Shown here piece after piece: positions 59,440-64,000 of a stretch of DNA of 64,000 nt (positions within the stretch are counted from its first letter, which is position 1; each line of letters begins with the position of its first letter). The position numbers and the translations under genes were made by a program. The stretch comes from Galaxea fascicularis (taxonomy: Eukaryota; Cnidaria; Anthozoa; Scleractinia; Euphylliidae). Where the stretch lies: assembly GCA_948470475.1 (NCBI GenBank), contig OX419347.1, positions 14,433,675 through 14,497,674 of the forward strand, given 5' to 3'. The notes under the pieces were generated by a model. That model was given only the letters and a program-made list of their open reading frames with translations, made no database searches and had not been told where the DNA came from.

Positions 59440-61405
59440 AATAATGAATAGGCATTTGTATTGTACTTACTGAGGCTGGCATTATATAGGGAAAACCAGG
59501 TGGTTATCAAAACAAATTAACGAGACATTTTCAATGATCGAGTGCAAATGGACTTAACTCTAATGTTATGCGTCAATTGATTGACAATATTATGCATCTG
59601 GGTGTTGGAGTGTTCTGTTACTCTTGTGCTGTTGATTATTAGACCTACAATAGTTGCATGAAATGGATCGACTGCAGTCTCCTCGTATTGGCTTTGGGGT
59701 GTTGCCAATGATTACTTTATAGAGAGAATTCTTGCTACGATGAACAATTCCCGGCAAAATACGAGACCGTGCTATTTTCATCGCCTTTGAAAACGTGTAC
59801 ATTAATAGTTTTGATGAAAACGGTTGAATTTCATCGGCTAAAAGCACGATCTTAATTAAAGAGAATGCAGTTTAGTCAAGACCGCTCATTCAACAGGGAA
59901 AAAGCAAAGGAACACAACATTGGGTAGGTCCATTTGTATTACGAAAACCATAACTTACCAACACACTCATAACAGCTCGAGTTTTGTTGCTTCCCTCAAA
60001 TATCTGAAACGGGCTATCAAGAGTACGCATGGATTTGCTATATAACGTATATTATCACCTTGGCTAAACTCTTATTTGTGAAAACTGACCTCCAGCCTAT
60101 CAAATTATCTTAAAATCACGGCCTTAAATGTTGTTCATATAGTAGATGGTTCATCTTCTCATGTCTACAACAAGTTGTCACCTACAATCTCGGTCAATTC
60201 AAATGAAAAATTTAAGCCCGCCCGCCCCCCCTCCCCCCATTTCAGTGATGTAAAAAAGGCGCATTTTGGCGAATTCATCATTGATTGGGGGGGGGGGGGG
60301 GGTCCTTTTTATTCTGTCCAAGATTATCCCTCGCCGTAGAATATCACCTGATTGCTTCTTGAAGTACAGTCTGACGAAGTGGCGAAAGGGTAGTGTCTCA
60401 CACAAATTTGAGAATGAACACGAGCAACTGCAAATTAGATATGTAGTGTGCAGTTACCTTTCTGCCGGCCACTGTGATTTATCCACGCACTATTTTTTTG
60501 CTTCCCCGTTTCCTAATTCGCCGTTCGTACACTTAAACGTTTAAACACCACTTTTCAGGATGCAGGTTCACTTCTGCTTTAGGAAACATCTCTGAAAACT
60601 GTTTGATGTCGATATTCCTTGTTGTTTGGTTTCCTGTCCGCTCCTTAGCTATTATTCATCGATTATTGTTGTCGAAAAACCACCTTTTAATATAAAGTAG
60701 ATGGTTTCTTTTAATTCCGTGCTTATTTACGGCCTGACAGTTCAGACGCTTAAAGTGCTAGTCAGGGGGTCAAGTGTAATTAACCTGGAGTTTGAATTTT
60801 TTCTGTAACTTCACAGGAAGTGTCTTTTGTCTTCCAAGCACTACTACGATCTTTCGTACTATGAGCCAACTCATGGTCAAGTGTGAAAGTAGGTTCCTAA
60901 GGAGATGTTTTCTTGTTCTCCTTGCTCATTGCTTAATAAAACACTCCCGCCCAAAGAAAACTCTGGTGTTGAGAAGTTTCTGGATTTTATATCCATCATT
61001 GGAGAATCGCTAAAGTAAGGTTCATTCAAGGCTGTGTGCGGGCTTAGCAAATTTTTCCTTCCTTCGAAAGAAATGCTCAAAGTTAAAGAAAGAAATAGGA
61101 TTCATCTGCACCAGATTTCTGTCCCATTCTCTCAGTTAGCCATTATGTCAATCAGTCACATTTCGACGTTTTACATCTTTGTATTGCATGCAAAGGATGG
61201 CGGAAGGTCACGGGTTTGAATCTCCTACAACGAAGTAACATTCAGGGTGCTAATCTTGTGTTCCCAATTGCGATAACCTCAGTAACATCTTAAGTCCTTC
61301 AGCTTTTACGCATGTTCATGCACTGTTGTAACAGCTACTGACTCACTCTGCTTTTTCCTTGTTATAATCTCTTCGCCTCGTTTGCATGAGTAATAGATCG
61401 CGGGC
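59440..61405. other. Convergent intergenic region between PLGRKT and the GPCR gene
   Basis: About 2 kb with no supported gene. It holds a C run (60222-60238) facing a 19-base G run (60284-60302), otherwise plain AT-rich sequence that should contain both 3' UTRs. Confidence 0.55.
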
Positions 61406-62527
61406 TCAACTTACGGGAGTCATAGCATCTTCAAACTCCTTACCGATGACGACCTCTTGAAGAGCGATATCAGTTTCATCTCTATCTTGAATAACTCTCT
61501 CGGTTTGATCCCTATTCCTTCCGTAGCATATTCTCAAATTTACAGTCCATCTTGTCTTCAGCAGACCTTTGAACACCATTCCAAACTCCTTGTTCAAAGT
61601 TCCGTATGCGATCGGATTCAACGCGCAGTTAGTCATGGGAAAAACATTCGAAAACCTGAATATATACATTTTGAATTCCATCTGGTTTAGATTTCCATAT
61701 TCCATCCAAAAGTACACTATATGCTGAGGTAGCATGCAAATAGCGTAGATGCAGACCAGCCCAAAGAGCATCTTGGTAATCTTAGAACCTTGATTCATCC
61801 TTCTTCGAACGGCTTTTGTAATCACTAGTGATTCCCTGTGCTTACTAAACAACGAGTTGTTTCTTATTCGCCAAGCAGCGATACTCGACAAAACGCCAAT
61901 TACAACAAGCGGCGCTACATACTGAAGAATAAAAATCGAGGTCCAGTTAACTTTATCCAACACCGCATCTTCGGGCCATCCTGGCTCTGCGCAATAATTT
62001 TGTCCGTTTGTGTGAGTTTCTGTCCCCGCCACAAAAATAATTGGTAATGCTACCAGCAGTGAGAGAATCCAAATAATAGCGATGATAAGTTGAATTCTGC
62101 GGCTTGTTAGTTTGGGCTTCATTGGATAAACCATAGCTCGGTATCTGTTCACTGTAATAGCGAGCAACGAACCAATAGAGGCAGATAAGCACAGTGGAAT
62201 TATGATGTAGGCGATTCGGCACATGGCATCGCCCAATGCCCAGTTGTGGTCGTTCTCAAAAGCTGTCATCTGCGTTGGAACGTATATTATTACCACAATG
62301 AGGTCAGCGCAAGCTAGATTGAACGTAAAAAGATTGTTGCTAGAACGTAAGCGCTTTCTCTTGATCACTGCGACACAGACAACCAGATTACCACAGATGC
62401 CGATGACGAAGACGATGATATATACAAGCCGCAACGTCCATATTAACGAAATAGGCTCCGAAAGACTTTGTGGAAGAGAATCGGAAATATTCGAGTCTAA
62501 AGCCGAAGTAGAGCTTGTCTCGGGCAT
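61406..62527 (-). CDS. Rhodopsin-class (class A) G-protein-coupled receptor, 373 aa, one coding exon
   Basis: One uninterrupted minus-strand frame with seven hydrophobic segments. Landmarks: possible N-glycosylation at Asn13 (NIS); TM1 GNLVVC (Asn47 = 1.50); TM2 NLACADL (Asp75 = 2.50); Cys103 at the top of TM3 and Cys179 in extracellular loop 2, the conserved disulphide pair; NRY (127-129) in place of DRY; TM6 CMLP (264-267) where most receptors have CWxP; TM7 NPIAY (304-308); then a basic helix 8 and ~60-residue tail. General layout resembles peptide receptors of the neuropeptide Y/galanin/tachykinin-like group, which is a guess from overall pattern. Intronless class A receptors are common in cnidarians. 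Ligand unknown. Confidence 0.92.
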   Translation of the reverse strand: MPETSSTSALDSNISDSLPQSLSEPISLIWTLRLVYIIVFVIGICGNLVVCVAVIKRKRLRSSNNLFTFNLACADLIVVIIYVPTQMTAFENDHNWALGDAMCRIAYIIIPLCLSASIGSLLAITVNRYRAMVYPMKPKLTSRRIQLIIAIIWILSLLVALPIIFVAGTETHTNGQNYCAEPGWPEDAVLDKVNWTSIFILQYVAPLVVIGVLSSIAAWRIRNNSLFSKHRESLVITKAVRRRMNQGSKITKMLFGLVCIYAICMLPQHIVYFWMEYGNLNQMEFKMYIFRFSNVFPMTNCALNPIAYGTLNKEFGMVFKGLLKTRWTVNLRICYGRNRDQTERVIQDRDETDIALQEVVIGKEFEDAMTPVS

Positions 62528-64000
62528 TCTTTACTTTTTGGCTTGATTGTTCAATGAACTCAGTTATTTTTACGTGTTGTTTTGGACTTTGCGGATTCTC
62601 TTCAAACAAAACAAAGCTTCTTTGGCAAGCAAAAGTCGGGGTTTCAAACCCTTATCTTTATTTTAATTATTAAGAAAAAGTTTTTCTGTATAGTTTTTCT
62701 CGAAACAAAGAAACTTCATATTTGAAATCAGTGGGAGTTTCTATACTCGTCCATGAACAAAATACTTGTATCCGTTTTATCTGCGCGGTTAAATAATTTG
62801 CATTGTCAACTTTATGTCAAATCAATTCTGACTTGGGTAATTAATGTTTGACAAATGTAAATGTTCTTTGTTTTTATCTAAACAGAAAAAAGGACTGATT
62901 TCATTTCAAAGTGAAAAACTAAAGGAGGTTAAAGTGCTGGGCTGTAGCGTGCCGTAGTTTTAATATTCCTAGCATTGAATTCTCTCTGGTTTGAAACAAT
63001 CACCCCTTCCCTATGTTCTCTTGACAATTGAATGTGCTCTACCCAACAGAGCGGATTTTGATTCAAGCTTTCTATCAAAAAGTGCTTTCTAAGAAATGGC
63101 TTTGTCATGGAAACATCGTACTGGTGACATATTTCTTGACACCAGACTGTTAGTAGCCCGTGAATTAACAGCTGTGCCTCTCCTTTCTCTTTCTTGCGGA
63201 CAGAATCGAAGTCTCCAAAACAAATGGAGCATCGTTGCGCGATTGGTTGCTACAAGCAGATTTTTATCTCATCTCGTTTAATCACTGAGAATCCGATTTG
63301 GATTTAATTGTGAAGATAAGTGATACACCCTTTGAGAATTGTACATCAGAGTTAGAGATTATGCATGCGTATAATTCTGAGATTAAGGTGATTTAATTTA
63401 GTGCTCACAGCTGTACGTGTGGTCTTGCCGAGTCATACATTAAAATTTATATCTGCTCCGATCCAGGCAATTCAGTGGCTGAAGCCAACCAGAAAGTATT
63501 GAAAACTTTCCGGCAATTCTTACTGAACTTGAAACAGTTCTAAGATTCAATACCGACCCGTTGGAGTAATCCTGTAGCTCTTCCAGACCTATATTTTCAG
63601 TGGTCCCGATGACCTACAGCTTCTTTTGTTGTCAGGGCTACCGGTATTGTTTGTGTTGTGGCATCTATTGTCTCGTTCTCCAATCACAGACCGCGCCTGG
63701 AGAGCGACGGGGTCTCTCTCCCCCACCCGTTGGGGTTTGCCTGCGCTCTCGGTATGAAAGCGAGGCGCGCTAATGGTGCGTGATGCATCAAAATTCACAC
63801 GGCCATGAAAGAAAGGGAAAAATGTTACATAAACAGGTCATATTTAGACATTACTTGTTTTTGTAGAAAACAGCTAATACATCAAAATTCAGACAGCACA
63901 GAGGAGAACAAGTAACATAAAACAGGGCATATTTTGGGACTTTTTGCTTTAAGAGAAGACAATTATCAGTCTAACACAACAGCAAAAAGGACGTGTTAAA
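62528..64000. other. Region upstream of the GPCR gene
   Basis: AT-rich with no supported gene. It presumably contains the GPCR promoter and 5' UTR. A short direct repeat CATCAAAATTCA(C/G)AC occurs near 63786 and 63882. Confidence 0.5.

Noticed and set aside
62223..62546. 107-codon plus-strand frame opposite the GPCR
   Set aside because: Shadow of the GPCR reading frame, which has clear family motifs on the minus strand.
1..64000. Search for CRISPR arrays, bacterial operons, riboswitches or rRNA
   Set aside because: Nothing of this kind is present. Tandem repeats here lack regular unique spacers, and the gene structure is that of an animal.

Overview
The window is eukaryotic: genes are split by GT-AG introns, intergenic space is long and AT-rich, and short foldback (MITE-like) elements, microsatellites and decayed non-LTR retroelements are dense. 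The gene content and the repeats, which look like those common in coral genomes, point to an anthozoan cnidarian, probably a stony coral. That assignment is inference; no single feature proves the species.

Five protein-coding genes were assembled exon by exon, with matching splice phases throughout. (1) 180-11806, plus strand: a 989-residue protein joining an N-terminal dynamin-like GTPase to a C-terminal protein kinase, resembling DSTYK. (2) 34275-16264, minus strand: an 18-exon LDL-receptor/VLDL-receptor type lipoprotein receptor of 921 residues, with eight LDL-A repeats, EGF pair, six-bladed YWTD propeller, EGF, transmembrane segment and cytoplasmic tail. (3) 48604-43300, minus strand: ribosome-biogenesis factor BRX1 (BRIX1), 12 exons, 303 residues. 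(4) 51174-59439, plus strand: a PLGRKT homologue of 149 residues with two membrane segments. (5) 62527-61406, minus strand: a rhodopsin-class GPCR of 373 residues in one coding exon. The genes are unrelated in function and show no operon-like organisation.

The spaces between and inside the genes hold most of the structural interest. A rearranged RLE-type non-LTR retroelement lies antisense in intron 5 of the GTPase-kinase gene. The LDLR-like gene has palindromic elements in many introns and a 7.4 kb intron between LDL-A 1 and 2. BRX1 carries a ~540 bp six-base satellite. The last PLGRKT intron is filled by a 5.5 kb foldback element with GATC-rich subterminal arrays and two further inverted-repeat elements nested inside it, one with a clear 9-bp target duplication. 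Intergenic regions 34.3-43.3 kb and 48.6-51.2 kb hold further foldbacks, an inverted retroelement tail and a tandem duplication later split by insertions.

The most notable protein-level points are: intact GTPase motifs fused to a kinase whose DFG is DVG; an LDLR tail in which the FxNPxY endocytosis signal has isoleucine in place of proline; and a PLGRKT homologue that lacks the C-terminal lysine on which the vertebrate plasminogen-receptor role depends. No canonical tRNA, rRNA or CRISPR was seen.
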